The notes: generated by a model not told the origin, from the letters alone. DNA of 64,000 bases from Hymenobacter persicinus (GCF_004167665.1 NZ_SEWE01000006.1:1-64000); one strand, 5' to 3'. Positions 40,223 to 49,481 are shown, counted from the stretch's first letter. Translations and numbers: made by a program.

Positions 40223-41755
40223 ATGCCTGAACAAATCCTGATTCTCGATTTTGGCTCCCAGTACACCCAGCTCATTGCCCGACGCATTCGGGAATTGAAT
40301 GTGTACTGCGAGATTCACCCGTATAGCAGCGCCCCGGACCTCACTGAGGATATCCGGGGCGTTGTGCTTTCGGGCTCGCCATGCTCCGTGCGCGACCCAG
40401 AAGCGCCCAACCCGGACCTGAGCCGCTACCTGGGCCGCGTGCCGGTGCTGGGCGTGTGCTACGGGGCCCAGCTGCTGGCCCAGCAGGGCGGCGGCGAAGT
40501 GCTGCCGGCTACCATCCGCGAGTATGGCCGCGCCCGCCTCTCCCACCTCGACGCGGCCAGCCCCCTGCTGCGCGACCTGACCCGGGACTCGCAGGTGTGG
40601 ATGTCGCACGGTGACACGATTCAGGCTCTGCCGGCCGGCTACGACATTATTGCCAGCACGCCGGAAGTGGCCGTGGCCGCCTACCACGTCCAGGGCCAGC
40701 CCACCTACGGCATCCAGTTTCACCCCGAAGTCACGCACTCCACGGAAGGCAAGCTGCTGATGCGCAACTTCGTGCTCGACATCTGCGGCTGCGCGGCCGA
40801 CTGGACCGCCGAGCACTTCGTCGACAGCATGGTGCAGGCCCTGCAACACACCATTGGCCCCGACGACCAGGTGATTCTGGGCCTCTCGGGCGGCGTCGAT
40901 TCGAGCGTGGCGGCCCTGCTGCTGCACCGCGCCATCGGCCCCCGCCTGCACGGCATCTTCGTCAACAACGGGCTGCTGCGCCAGGACGAGTACGCCGACG
41001 TGCTGCATTCCTATAAGGATCTGGGGTTGAACGTGCGCGGGGTGGATGCCTCCCAGGAGTTCTACGCCGGGCTGGCCGGCCTCACCGACCCGGAGCAGAA
41101 GCGCAAGGCCATTGGCCGCACCTTTATCGAGGTGTTTGACCGGGAAGCGCAGAAAGTGCAGGGCGCCCGGTGGCTGGCCCAGGGCACCATTTATCCCGAC
41201 GTGATTGAGTCGGTATCGGTGAAGGGCCCGGCCGTGACCATCAAAAGCCACCACAACGTGGGTGGGCTGCCGGAGAAAATGAACCTGAAAATCGTGGAGC
41301 CGCTGCGGGCCTTGTTCAAGGACGAAGTGCGGCTCGTGGGCGACGCGCTGGGCCTGCCCCACAACATTCTGCACCGTCACCCCTTCCCCGGCCCCGGCCT
41401 GGGTATCCGGATTCTGGGCGACATCACCCCGCAGAAAGTAAACCTGCTGCAGCGGGCCGACGCCATTTTCATCAACGGCCTGAAAAGCTACGGCCTCTAC
41501 GACCAAGTGTGGCAGGCCGGCGTGATGCTGCTGCCGATTCAGAGCGTGGGCGTGATGGGCGACGAGCGGACCTACGAGCAGGTGGTAGCCCTGCGCGCCG
41601 TGACCAGCGTGGACGGTATGACGGCCGACTGGGCCCACCTGCCCTACGAGTTCCTGGCCGACGTGTCAAACAAAATCATCAACCAAGTGCGCGGCATCAA
41701 CCGCGTGGTCTACGATATCAGCTCGAAGCCCCCGGCAACGATTGAGTGGGAATAA
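40223..41755 (+). CDS. guaA: GMP synthase (glutamine-hydrolysing)
   Basis: 510 residues. N-terminal class I amidotransferase: [31 protein letters not shown] with nucleophile Cys near 79, and QFHPEVTHS for the His/Glu pair. ATP-pyrophosphatase domain: [20 protein letters not shown]-terminal dimerisation domain ends KPPATIEWE. It converts XMP to GMP. The start is the ATG directly behind a promoter box. A terminator follows the stop. Confidence 0.97.
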   Translation: MPEQILILDFGSQYTQLIARRIRELNVYCEIHPYSSAPDLTEDIRGVVLSGSPCSVRDPEAPNPDLSRYLGRVPVLGVCYGAQLLAQQGGGEVLPATIREYGRARLSHLDAASPLLRDLTRDSQVWMSHGDTIQALPAGYDIIASTPEVAVAAYHVQGQPTYGIQFHPEVTHSTEGKLLMRNFVLDICGCAADWTAEHFVDSMVQALQHTIGPDDQVILGLSGGVDSSVAALLLHRAIGPRLHGIFVNNGLLRQDEYADVLHSYKDLGLNVRGVDASQEFYAGLAGLTDPEQKRKAIGRTFIEVFDREAQKVQGARWLAQGTIYPDVIESVSVKGPAVTIKSHHNVGGLPEKMNLKIVEPLRALFKDEVRLVGDALGLPHNILHRHPFPGPGLGIRILGDITPQKVNLLQRADAIFINGLKSYGLYDQVWQAGVMLLPIQSVGVMGDERTYEQVVALRAVTSVDGMTADWAHLPYEFLADVSNKIINQVRGINRVVYDISSKPPATIEWE

Positions 41756-41774
41756 CCCTGGCTGATATAAGCAT

Positions 41775-41812
41775 AAAACTGCCGCTCCGGGTAACTGGGG
41801 CGGCAGTTTTTG
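41775..41812 (+). terminator. guaA terminator
   Basis: AAAACTGCCGCTCC (41775-41788) pairs with GGGGCGGCAGTTTT (41797-41810), one G-T wobble, followed by T-run. Confidence 0.85.
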
Positions 41813-41829
41813 ATTGGGGCGGAAGCGTC

Positions 41830-41837
41830 TACTTTTG
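41830..41837 (+). promoter_or_regulatory. -7 box of the small membrane gene
   Basis: TACTTTTG, 26 bases before the ATG at 41864. A TTTG at 41809-41812 lies 17 bases upstream, slightly close for a -33 element. Confidence 0.5.
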
Positions 41838-41863
41838 CCGGAACGCTCTAACTCTTTCCGCCG

Positions 41864-42037
41864 ATGCTCTACGCCGCGCTGCTTGTTGCCTTTATTAGTC
41901 TGTGGATGGCCTGGCCCGGCTTGCGGCCAATGGAAGGCGCTTCCCCGGTTTGGTACGCCCTGCGCTGGGTGCTGTTCGGCATCCTGACCGGCAGCGCCTT
42001 GTTTTTGGTGTACCTGCTGCTGGGCCTGCGCGGTTAG
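41864..42037 (+). CDS. 57-residue two-helix membrane protein
   Basis: ATG at 41864, TAG at 42035-42037. The translation has two hydrophobic segments (LYAALLVAFISLWMAW and WVLFGILTGSALFLVYLLLG) separated by a short polar turn (RPMEGASP). It has its own promoter box and follows the guaA terminator. No family recognised. The hydrophobic pattern and good start favour a real small gene. Confidence 0.6.
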   Translation: MLYAALLVAFISLWMAWPGLRPMEGASPVWYALRWVLFGILTGSALFLVYLLLGLRG

Positions 42038-42044
42038 CCCCGTC

Positions 42045-42728
42045 CTATTCCCGGGCAAAATGGCCCAGCTGCCGCACCGTGAGGTAGCCCAGCAGCAGAA
42101 AGGCCGTCAGCAGCAGCGTCACGCCGTAGGTGCCGGGGTAAGCAAACGGGTGCAGAAAGCGGGCTAGCAGGTCCTGGGCTAGGGCCACCGGATTCGATAC
42201 CACGTTCCAGCTGTTGTAGCGCAGAAAGCGGCCGAAATACACGCCCAGGCTGCCCAGCAGCAGCGCCGTGCCCACGAATACCCACCCCCAGAGCAGCCCG
42301 TAAGCCCGGGTGAACAGGCGCTGCATTTCTTGCAACGAGCAGAAGCCCAGCATCAGCCCGTTCCAGGCAAAGGACAGAATCAGGGTCAGATCATACCACA
42401 CGGGCACCTCGGGCCAAGTATTGAGGTGAACGAAGTCGGTGACGATGTAGGGGGCGTTGGGAAAAAACACCAGCCAGACGGCCGCCAGCGGTAGCAGCAC
42501 CCGGGGTGGGGCCGGCCGGGCCAGCAAACCCAGCATGGTGCTCATCCCGAAGGGTACAATGGCCAGAAACAGATTCCAGAGCAGGAAAACGTAGGTAACC
42601 TGGTGGGTAAGGTAGATGCGGAAGGCCAGCAGCGCTACGCTCAGCGCCATGGAAGCTCCGAAGAGCAGCAGCAGGCCGAGGCGGCGACGCATGTAGTCGA
42701 AGGAAAGCAGCGGGAGCGGGACGGGCAT
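42045..42728 (-). CDS. DUF1361 family membrane protein
   Basis: 227 residues from the ATG at 42728, with about seven membrane segments. LLWNLFLAIVPFGMSTML, WLVFFPNAPYIVTDFVHL and WYDLTLILSFAWNGLMLGF are the DUF1361 landmarks (WNLFLA, FPNAPYIVTD). Function unknown. A longer upstream frame is Ala/Gly-rich and runs antisense into the next gene, so it is not used. It is divergent from the gene at 42904. Confidence 0.85.
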   Translation of the reverse strand: MPVPLPLLSFDYMRRRLGLLLLFGASMALSVALLAFRIYLTHQVTYVFLLWNLFLAIVPFGMSTMLGLLARPAPPRVLLPLAAVWLVFFPNAPYIVTDFVHLNTWPEVPVWYDLTLILSFAWNGLMLGFCSLQEMQRLFTRAYGLLWGWVFVGTALLLGSLGVYFGRFLRYNSWNVVSNPVALAQDLLARFLHPFAYPGTYGVTLLLTAFLLLGYLTVRQLGHFARE

Positions 42729-42824
42729 AGGGCAGCGGATTCGCGAAGAACGAATAACGGAAATTTTACCCGGCCCGGTATTGCCGGCCCCCGGAAGCAC
42801 CAAATCTTCCCCGCGGTTCCTGCG

Positions 42825-42832
42825 TACCTTTG
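42825..42832 (+). promoter_or_regulatory. -7 box upstream of the TPR/binding-protein gene
   Basis: TACCTTTG, 71 bases before the ATG at 42904. Confidence 0.5.
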
Positions 42833-42903
42833 CCCGGCCGGAATGGCGTGCCCCGTCGTTTTGTGCCCCTTGCTCCTGCTCCCAACCAACCCGGCCCGCC
42901 CCG

Positions 42904-44961
42904 ATGAGGCATACCCGTTCGCCCCGCCTGCTCTGCCTGCTGACCACCGCCCTGCTGGCGCTGCCCGCCCTTGCCCAGCAGCCTACTACCCGCCCGACTC
43001 CGGCGCCCAAATCAGCGCCGGCCAAAGTGACGCCTGCCGCTAGTTCAGTTCCGGCGGGCAAGGCCGCGGCCAAGCCCGCCACGGCCACCACGCCAGCAAA
43101 GGCCGCACCTGGCAAAGCCGCAGCAGCATCCGGCACCGCACCTGCCGGGGCTAAGCCGACGGTGCCGGCTAAAACCACGGTGCCGACCAAGCCCGGCACT
43201 CCGGCTTCGGGCGCGCCAGCTAAAGCCGCGGCCACGGCGCCGGCCAAGCCCGGTGCCACCGCTCCCGCCCCGGCAGTGGCTCCCAAACCGGCGCCGGCCA
43301 AGCCCGTGGGGCCGCCGTTGCCAGCCAACCTGGGCTCGTCCGACCCTAACATCCGCTACCAGAACGGCAAGACGCTCATCACCCAGACCCGCTACGAACT
43401 GGCCATGCAGGAACTGGAGCCGCTGGCCCAGCCCGGGGCCCGGTTTGAGCGCGCCCCCGAGGCGGCCTACCTCTACGCCGTGGCCGCCACCCGGGCCAAG
43501 AAGTGGGCCGAGGCCGAGCAGATGCTGAACCTGCTGCGCACCGAGTACCCCGGCTGGGCCGGCATGGCCGACGCCTTTTTCCTGCAGGGCCAGGTTTCCT
43601 TCGAGCAGGGCGAGGCCGACAATGCCCTGAAAATGCTCAGCCAGCTGCCCGCCGGCCAGCTCGTGGCGGAGCGCGAAAACATGAAGGCCGTGTATCTGCC
43701 CCGCCTCAAGGACAAAGCGCAGTTTCAGACCCTGCTGACCCGCTACCCCCAAGATGCCACGCTGGGCCGCACCTACGCCGACAAGCTCGCCAACGGGGGC
43801 TGGTACACCGACGCCGACAAGGCCACGCTCGACCAGCTCATCACCCAGCTCAGCCTCGACCGCAGCCGCTACACGCCCCGCCCCAAGCCGGCCAAGAAAA
43901 GCTCTTACAACGTGGCCGTGCTGCTGCCCTTCGAATTCAACGACCCGAGCTGGGAGAAAGTCCGCAAAAACCAGTTTGTGACGGACCTCTACGCCGGCAT
44001 GCGTCTGGCCCAGGACTCGCTCCAGCGTGAGGGCCGGCCGGTGCAGTTGTTTTCGTACGACACTGGCGCCGACACGCTCCAGCTCAAGCAGGTGCTGGCT
44101 TTGCCCGAGCTGGCCGGCATGGATTTGATTATTGGGCCCATTTATAAGTCGGGCAGCAAGCTGCTGGCCCGCTACGCCCAGCAGCACCAGATTATCTGCG
44201 TCAATCCCCTCTCCCAGGACGGCGACCTGGTGCTCGACAACGGCTGGCACTACCTGTTTGAGTCCAGCTCGGCCACCCAGGCCCGGCTGGCGGCGCAGTT
44301 TGCCTTCAGCCAGTTTACGGCCCGCACGGCCGTGGTGCTCTACGAAGACACCAAGGACGAAGCCGCCTTTGCCCAGGCCTACAAAACCACCTACGAAGCC
44401 CTGGGCGGCAAAGTTCAGGCCCTGCGCCGCATCAACTCCGACGTGGACGAGTCGTTGGCCGCGGGTTTTGCGGGGCTGGATCTGAAAACCGTCGGGCACC
44501 TCGTGGTGGCTTCCGACGCCCGCAAGATCGGGCCCTACACGCTGGGCGTGCTGCAAACCCAGGGTGCCCGGCTGCCCCTGCTGACGTACGCTTCGTGGCT
44601 GGAAAACCCGCGTATCAGCCTGGGCCAGCTCGACGCCCGCGACGTGTACTTCGTGCACCCCAAGTACCTCGACAAAACCCTGCCCGGGGTGCGCCGCTTC
44701 CGCCAGCTCTACACCCAGCGCCAGAATCTGCCGCCGTCGGTGTTTGCCTTCACGGGTTTCGAGCTGCTGTATTACTTTGGCTCCCAACTTCACCAGAACG
44801 GTCCCGCCTTCCAGCAAAACCTGGCCGCCTCCGGGCCGGTTTCGGGCAGCGTATTCCAGGGCATCGGCTACCCCGGCGGCGCCCACGACAACCAGTACGT
44901 GCCTTTTACCAAGCTCGAGCGGCTCGAACTTGAGGTCCTCAACCCGGTTGGGGTCCGCTAA
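42904..44961 (+). CDS. Periplasmic TPR plus type 1 binding-protein fold (LpoA-like)
   Basis: 685 residues. Signal peptide about 1-24 (LALPALAQ). Residues about 25-135 are an Ala/Pro/Lys/Thr-rich low-complexity linker. TPR-like helices span about 140-290 (YQNGKTLITQTRYELAMQEL, AEAEQMLNLLRTEYPGW). From about 335 comes a periplasmic-binding-protein type 1 fold (YNVAVLLPFEFNDPSW, MDLIIGPIYKSGSKLLARYA, AVVLYEDTKDEAAFAQAYK). The order TPR then binding fold is that of LpoA, the activator of penicillin-binding proteins; amino-acid binding is the other option. Confidence 0.78.
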   Translation: MRHTRSPRLLCLLTTALLALPALAQQPTTRPTPAPKSAPAKVTPAASSVPAGKAAAKPATATTPAKAAPGKAAAASGTAPAGAKPTVPAKTTVPTKPGTPASGAPAKAAATAPAKPGATAPAPAVAPKPAPAKPVGPPLPANLGSSDPNIRYQNGKTLITQTRYELAMQELEPLAQPGARFERAPEAAYLYAVAATRAKKWAEAEQMLNLLRTEYPGWAGMADAFFLQGQVSFEQGEADNALKMLSQLPAGQLVAERENMKAVYLPRLKDKAQFQTLLTRYPQDATLGRTYADKLANGGWYTDADKATLDQLITQLSLDRSRYTPRPKPAKKSSYNVAVLLPFEFNDPSWEKVRKNQFVTDLYAGMRLAQDSLQREGRPVQLFSYDTGADTLQLKQVLALPELAGMDLIIGPIYKSGSKLLARYAQQHQIICVNPLSQDGDLVLDNGWHYLFESSSATQARLAAQFAFSQFTARTAVVLYEDTKDEAAFAQAYKTTYEALGGKVQALRRINSDVDESLAAGFAGLDLKTVGHLVVASDARKIGPYTLGVLQTQGARLPLLTYASWLENPRISLGQLDARDVYFVHPKYLDKTLPGVRRFRQLYTQRQNLPPSVFAFTGFELLYYFGSQLHQNGPAFQQNLAASGPVSGSVFQGIGYPGGAHDNQYVPFTKLERLELEVLNPVGVR

Positions 44962-45010
44962 CCGCTTCCGCTTCTCTCACGCTTCATCCGGGCTCCGGCC
45001 CGGCACTATC

Positions 45011-45018
45011 TACTTTTG
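45011..45018 (+). promoter_or_regulatory. -7 box directly before hemL
   Basis: TACTTTTG ends three bases before the ATG at 45022, so the transcript would carry almost no leader. No -33 TTTG is clear. Confidence 0.5.
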
Positions 45019-45021
45019 CCC

Positions 45022-46344
45022 ATGTCCCTTCCCACTTCCTCCCCCGACCTGACTCTGACCACCTCCGACGCGCTGTTTACCCGCGCCAAAGACCACAGTC
45101 CCGGCGGCGTTAACTCGCCCGTACGGGCCTTCCGGGCCGTGGGCGGCCACCCCGTGTTTATGCAGTCGGCGAAGGGCGCGTGGCTGACCGACGTGGATGG
45201 CAACCAGTACCTGGACTTTATCAACTCCTGGGGTCCGATGATTCTGGGCCACGCCCCGCAGGTGGTGCTCGACGCGGTGCAGGGTGCTATTCAGAACTCA
45301 CTCTCGTTTGGCGCCCCCACCCGGCGGGAGGTGGAAATGGCCGAGCTCATCAAGAAGATGGTGCCCAGCATCGAGAAAGTTCGCCTCGTCAACTCGGGTA
45401 CGGAAGCGACCATGTCGGCTATTCGGGTGGCGCGGGGCTTTACGGGGCGCGACAAGATCATCAAGTTTGAGGGCTGCTACCACGGCCACGGCGACTCCTT
45501 CCTGATTGCGGCCGGCTCCGGCGCCCTCACCCTGGGCACCCCCGATTCGCCCGGCGTCACCGAGGGCGTGGCCCGCGACACCATCACGGTGCCCTACAAC
45601 GACCTTGAAGCTACCCGGGAGGCCATCAAAGCCAACAAAAACCAGGTAGCCGCCCTGATTCTGGAGCCCGTAGTCGGCAACATGGGCCTCGTAGCCCCGG
45701 CTGAAGGCTACCTGCAGGGCCTGCGCGAGCTGTGCACCGAGCACGGCATCGTGCTGATTTTCGACGAGGTGATGACCGGCTTCCGCTTAGCCCGCGGGGG
45801 CGCCCAGGAACTCTACAACATCACGCCCGACCTGACCACGCTCGGCAAGATCATCGGGGGCGGCATGCCCGTGGGTGCTTACGGCGGCCGCCGCGACATC
45901 ATGGACTGCGTGGCCCCCGCCGGCAAAGTTTATCAGGCCGGCACGCTTTCCGGCAATCCCATTGCCACCGCCGCCGGCATTGCCCAGCTCACGTATTTGC
46001 AGGAGCACCCCGAGCTCTACACCGAGCTGGCGCGCATCACTACCCGCCTCGCCGACGGCACCCGGCAGATTGCCGCTGACATGGGCCTGAACTACACCGT
46101 CAACCAGGTGGGCTCGATGTTCAGCGTGTTCTTTACCGACAAGCCGGTGCACGACCTCGAAGACGCCAAAACCTCCGACACCGAGGCGTTTGGCCGCTAC
46201 TTCCGGGCCATGCTGCACCGCGGCATCTACTTGGCCCCGGCCCAGTACGAAACCCTGTTCGTATCGACGGCCATGACCGACGAGCTGGTGGACCGCTACC
46301 TGGACGCCTGCCGCGAGTCGATGCGCGAAGCCCACGGCCTGTAA
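45022..46344 (+). CDS. hemL: Glutamate-1-semialdehyde 2,1-aminomutase
   Basis: 440 residues, class III aminotransferase. SPGGVNSPVRAFRAVGG is the HemL signature near the start, VRLVNSGTEATMSAIRVARG binds PLP phosphate, and LTTLGKIIGGGMPVGAYGG holds the catalytic Lys. It makes 5-aminolevulinate for heme and siroheme by the C5 pathway. The ATG at 45022 is chosen behind the promoter box; a TTG two codons upstream lies inside the box. Confidence 0.95.
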   Translation: MSLPTSSPDLTLTTSDALFTRAKDHSPGGVNSPVRAFRAVGGHPVFMQSAKGAWLTDVDGNQYLDFINSWGPMILGHAPQVVLDAVQGAIQNSLSFGAPTRREVEMAELIKKMVPSIEKVRLVNSGTEATMSAIRVARGFTGRDKIIKFEGCYHGHGDSFLIAAGSGALTLGTPDSPGVTEGVARDTITVPYNDLEATREAIKANKNQVAALILEPVVGNMGLVAPAEGYLQGLRELCTEHGIVLIFDEVMTGFRLARGGAQELYNITPDLTTLGKIIGGGMPVGAYGGRRDIMDCVAPAGKVYQAGTLSGNPIATAAGIAQLTYLQEHPELYTELARITTRLADGTRQIAADMGLNYTVNQVGSMFSVFFTDKPVHDLEDAKTSDTEAFGRYFRAMLHRGIYLAPAQYETLFVSTAMTDELVDRYLDACRESMREAHGL

Positions 46345-46396
46345 GGCTTAGGCTGTAGCGGATGGCTGCTCACTTGGGCCATCCGGAGTCAATTGC

Positions 46397-46458
46397 AGGA
46401 CCTTATCCGGTCAGGACGAGTCGTTGGTACGATGGTCGTTCTGGCCGGATGAGGTCCT
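46397..46458. repeat. Palindromic element, short member of the GAAGGACC family
   Basis: The arms AGGACCTTATCCGG (46397-46410) and CCGGATGAGGTCCT (46445-46458) pair with one G-T. The inside shares GACGAGTCGTTG, TACG and TCGTTC with the element at 49352-49451, so the two are relatives. Confidence 0.65.
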
Positions 46459-46554
46459 TTGCGTTGCCTATCCGGCCAGGTCGCCCAACAGACTCCGCAC
46501 TGCGGTCCGCAAACAGTTTTTCGCCCGGGCTTCCGAACCAGACCGCCAACCGGT

Positions 46555-46562
46555 TACCTTTG
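46555..46562 (+). promoter_or_regulatory. -7 box of the secreted coiled protein gene
   Basis: TACCTTTG, 21 bases before the ATG at 46584. Confidence 0.55.
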
Positions 46563-46583
46563 CGGCAAAACTGCTCCGCCGCT

Positions 46584-47447
46584 ATGCTCCGACTTCGCCT
46601 CTTGTTTCCGGTATTTTTCCTGTTGTGCGTGGCTTTTCCGGGTCCGCTGCGGGCTCAGACCGAAGCTCCCGCTGTGGCCAACAAGCGCCTGTTTGACCGC
46701 ACCGTGGACGAGCTCAACTTCCGCACGATGGAAACGGTGTACGACAAGTCGTTTACCCGCAGCAAGTTTCCGGTGGCGCTCCGCTCCCACTCCGCCCGTC
46801 GGCAGTTCGACGGCTTCGGGGCCAATACGGACCTGAAAAAGCTGTTCCAGAACTACAACGACGCCTCGGAGCGCTTCAAAAACCGCTTCGGCAAGGGCCG
46901 CACCGACCTGGTGGAGTTCGAGAAGCAGCTGCGCAGCATCCTACTTGACAAGAACTTCGAGTTTTTCATCCACAACCTGCCGCGGGATGAGCGGGTGGCC
47001 CTGATCCGGGCCGAAGAGCGGGTTATCAAGCAGGCCGCGGCCCAGTTCAACGCCTCCGAAGATCCGGCCCCCGAGGATCTGGCTGCCGACGGCGCCGCCG
47101 TACCTCCCGCCGATGCTGGCGCCGAGCCCCCCGTTACGGCCCCCATCGAAGACCCCACGCCCCAGCCCGAAGCCCGCGCGGAATCGGCTACGGCCCCGGT
47201 TATTCGGTCCCCCGAAGCCGCCGCGCCCTCCCACCACGACTGGCTCGACTACCTGACGTTGCTGCTGGCCGCCGGATCTACGTGCATGCTGGCCCACATG
47301 CTGCTGAACGTGCTGCCCGACCTGCGCGCCCGCCTCGACGGCCTAGCCGAGGAGCTCGAAGAACAGCGCCCCGACCCGAGCCGCCCGAAGCGGCGCCCCG
47401 CCGGCGCTTTGCCCGAAGACCGGTACGAGGACGAGGACGCGAACTAA
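46584..47447 (+). CDS. Exported protein with C-terminal membrane segment, unknown
   Basis: 287 residues. Signal peptide about 1-25 (FLLCVAFPGPLRAQ). Residues about 30-155 are charged and helical (KKLFQNYNDASERFKNRFGK, RDERVALIRAEERVIKQAA). A Pro/Ala/Glu-rich linker follows, then a hydrophobic segment near 230-247 (LTLLLAAGSTCMLAHMLLN) and a short charged tail. No family recognised. The layout suggests a periplasmic domain held in the inner membrane. Confidence 0.72.
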   Translation: MLRLRLLFPVFFLLCVAFPGPLRAQTEAPAVANKRLFDRTVDELNFRTMETVYDKSFTRSKFPVALRSHSARRQFDGFGANTDLKKLFQNYNDASERFKNRFGKGRTDLVEFEKQLRSILLDKNFEFFIHNLPRDERVALIRAEERVIKQAAAQFNASEDPAPEDLAADGAAVPPADAGAEPPVTAPIEDPTPQPEARAESATAPVIRSPEAAAPSHHDWLDYLTLLLAAGSTCMLAHMLLNVLPDLRARLDGLAEELEEQRPDPSRPKRRPAGALPEDRYEDEDAN

Positions 47448-47497
47448 GTCCGTTCTGAACCGCTTCGCCCCTGCATTATCCATTTCCACCCGAACCC

Positions 47498-48037
47498 ATG
47501 ATTCTGACCGACCAGCAGATTCTCGCCGAAATAGAGCGGGGCAACATCGTCATCGAGCCCTACGACCCCAGCTGCCTGGGCACGAACTCCTACGATGTGC
47601 ACCTGGGCCGCTACTTGGCCACCTACCGCGACGCCGTGCTGGACGCCCGCAAGCACAACGAAATTGACGTGTTTGAAATGCCCGCCGACGAAGGCTTCGT
47701 GCTCCAGCCCGGGGTGCTCTACCTGGGCGTGACGGAGGAATACACCGAAAGCCACGCCCAGGTGCCGTTTCTGGAGGGTAAGTCCAGCGTCGGCCGCCTC
47801 GGCATCGACATTCACGCCACCGCCGGCAAGGGCGACGTGGGCTTCTGCAACACCTGGACCCTGGAAATTTCCGTCACCCAGCCCGTGCGCGTCTACCCCG
47901 GCATGCCCATCGGCCAGCTGATCTACTTCGCCGTGCAGGGCGACGTGCAAACCTTCTACAACCGCAAGGCCAACGCCAAATACAACGACCGCACCGACAA
48001 GCCGGTGGAGTCGATGATGTGGAAAAACGAGTGGTAG
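47498..48037 (+). CDS. dcd: dCTP deaminase
   Basis: 179 residues, the normal Dcd length. MILTDQQILAEIERGNIVIE is the usual start. EGKSSVGRLGIDIHATAGKG carries the Ser/Arg active-site block, and FCNTWTLEISV the catalytic Glu. It makes dUTP from dCTP for thymidylate synthesis. It follows the exported protein by 50 bases. A terminator lies about 90 bases downstream. Confidence 0.93.
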   Translation: MILTDQQILAEIERGNIVIEPYDPSCLGTNSYDVHLGRYLATYRDAVLDARKHNEIDVFEMPADEGFVLQPGVLYLGVTEEYTESHAQVPFLEGKSSVGRLGIDIHATAGKGDVGFCNTWTLEISVTQPVRVYPGMPIGQLIYFAVQGDVQTFYNRKANAKYNDRTDKPVESMMWKNEW

Positions 48038-48123
48038 GGTTATAAAACCTTGTCCTGGCGGGGGGCGAAGCGCGGCGCTGTCAGCCCAGCCTACTTCCCG
48101 CCGTTGTTGACGGTGCACCTCAG

Positions 48124-48158
48124 AAAAGCCCCGGTTCTGCCCCAGACCGGGGCTTTTT
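48124..48158 (+). terminator. dcd terminator, with empty stretch after it
   Basis: AAAAGCCCCGGT (48124-48135) pairs with ACCGGGGCTTTT (48146-48157), T-run follows. The remaining gene-free bases up to 48369 show no gene, repeat or clear promoter. Confidence 0.8.
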
Positions 48159-48369
48159 CGTGTTCTGGTGGCGCGGCGGCCGGGGTCGTAGAATATAACT
48201 GCCGGCGGGCAATGCGGGCGCCGTCCGGTGCGTTCTGACGCGGGGCCGTAGGCTGGTCACCCGAACTCCCTGGCACAGTTTTTCGTTAGTAAAGGCACAA
48301 TGGCCTTGGTAAGGTGCTATGCGCCGGCCCGGGGTCCTCACGGATTTGTCAAGCAAACGGTTCTATATC

Positions 48370-48900
48370 ATGAGAAAGTCACTTGCTCTCGGCGCACTGC
48401 TTCTGGCTGCCACGCTCGGCGTTCAGGCCCAGCAGCCCTCGCTTGTTCAGCCCCAGGATAAAACGCAACCCTCACCCCGCCTCTCCGACGTACAGGTCCG
48501 CGCCAAGCGCCTCTCCGACCAGATGGCCCGCGACCTGCGCCTCAATGGCTACCAGAGCACCAAGCTCCGCGCCATCAACGAGGACAAAGTTTCTAAGATG
48601 GCCGCCATTGAGCGCAAAAACGCCGGCAACGCCAAGCTGATCGACGAGCAGTGCGGCTTGGTCTGCAAGGAGCGCGACCAGGAGCTGCGCGCCGTGCTGT
48701 CCACGGACCAGTACAGCGACTACTACGACTCCCGCTCGGACTTCTATAAGTTTGATAAGGACTATGCGGCCCGCGTAACCAACTCCAACTTCGTTAACTC
48801 GGTGCAGAACCCGCTGCCCGCCAGCAGCCGGGGCGCTACCATCGGGCCCGCCACGCCCAAAGCCCGGACCACTGGCGCTTCCGCCGTACGGGGCCGCTAG
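48370..48900 (+). CDS. Small exported protein, unknown
   Basis: 176 residues from the ATG at 48370 (MRKSLALGALLLAATLGVQA), a clean Sec signal. The middle is charged and helical (RLSDQMARDLRLNGYQSTKL, ERDQELRAVLSTDQYSDYYD), resembling Spy/CpxP-like or DUF-type Cytophagales proteins with a repeated R-L-x-x-Q pattern; the tail is Gly/Ala/Thr-rich. Function unknown. It has its own strong terminator. Confidence 0.72.
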   Translation: MRKSLALGALLLAATLGVQAQQPSLVQPQDKTQPSPRLSDVQVRAKRLSDQMARDLRLNGYQSTKLRAINEDKVSKMAAIERKNAGNAKLIDEQCGLVCKERDQELRAVLSTDQYSDYYDSRSDFYKFDKDYAARVTNSNFVNSVQNPLPASSRGATIGPATPKARTTGASAVRGR

Positions 48901-48917
48901 GCTCACCGGCAAACTCT

Positions 48918-48958
48918 ATAAAAAAGCCCCGCTGGAATTTCCAGCGGGGCTTTTTTAT
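48918..48958. terminator. Perfect 18-bp bidirectional terminator
   Basis: ATAAAAAAGCCCCGCTGG (48918-48935) pairs fully with CCAGCGGGGCTTTTTTAT (48941-48958). It lies between convergent genes. Confidence 0.9.
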
Positions 48959-48980
48959 GCGTTAAGCGCAAGCGGCGAAG

Positions 48981-49325
48981 CTAGTTGCTGCCGCCTTTTT
49001 CGGCTTCCTCGTTGATGTGGTTCATCAGCTCCTGGCACAGCTCACGCATCTTTTTCACCATCACGGTGTCGGAGGTGGCAGTTTGCAGGCTCTCGGCCAT
49101 GGCCCCGATGGTGTCGACGTAGAAGTGCTTCATCTCATCGACGGGCATGTCCTTGGTCCAGAGGTCAATCTTCATCGTGCCGGCCTGGTCCCGGTCCCAG
49201 AGGGCAATGTTGATGGCCTTGGCGAAGTGAATATCGGGGCCCGCATCGGTGGCCTGCCAGCTGATGGCCTCGGGCACCTTCTGGTCGTCGAGGGCAATGC
49301 TGAAGCGGATTTCGGATTTTTTCAT
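48981..49325 (-). CDS. gldC: Gliding motility protein GldC
   Basis: 114 residues. KKSEIRFSIALDDQKVPEAI, IHFAKAINIALWDRDQAGTM, KIDLWTKDMPVDEMKHFYVD are the GldC blocks. GldC is a small soluble protein needed for full gliding in Flavobacterium; its biochemical role is not settled. It lies downstream of dnaN on the same strand, with a palindromic element between. Confidence 0.9.
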   Translation of the reverse strand: MKKSEIRFSIALDDQKVPEAISWQATDAGPDIHFAKAINIALWDRDQAGTMKIDLWTKDMPVDEMKHFYVDTIGAMAESLQTATSDTVMVKKMRELCQELMNHINEEAEKGGSN

Positions 49326-49351
49326 CGGAAGGATGTTCTTGTAAAAAAGTG

Positions 49352-49451
49352 TGTCATCCTGAGCTTGCGAAGGACCTTATGCCCGTTGAACGAGTCGTTG
49401 ATACGCCGGCCGTTCGTTCGTGATAAGGTCCTTCGCAAGCTCAGGATGACA
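49352..49451. repeat. 100-bp element with perfect 29-bp inverted repeats
   Basis: The arm TGTCATCCTGAGCTTGCGAA onward (49352-49380) is the exact complement of 49423-49451, with 42 bases between. No ORF. It belongs to a family with copies near 28608, 30743 and 46397. It sits in the dnaN-gldC spacer. Confidence 0.85.
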
Positions 49452-49481
49452 GATTGTTCTGTTGGGCTCTGAAAACCGTCC

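Noticed and set aside
42729..43352. Long N-terminal extension of the DUF1361 protein
   Set aside because: It is antisense to the low-complexity part of the LpoA-like gene, Ala/Gly-rich, with no signal.
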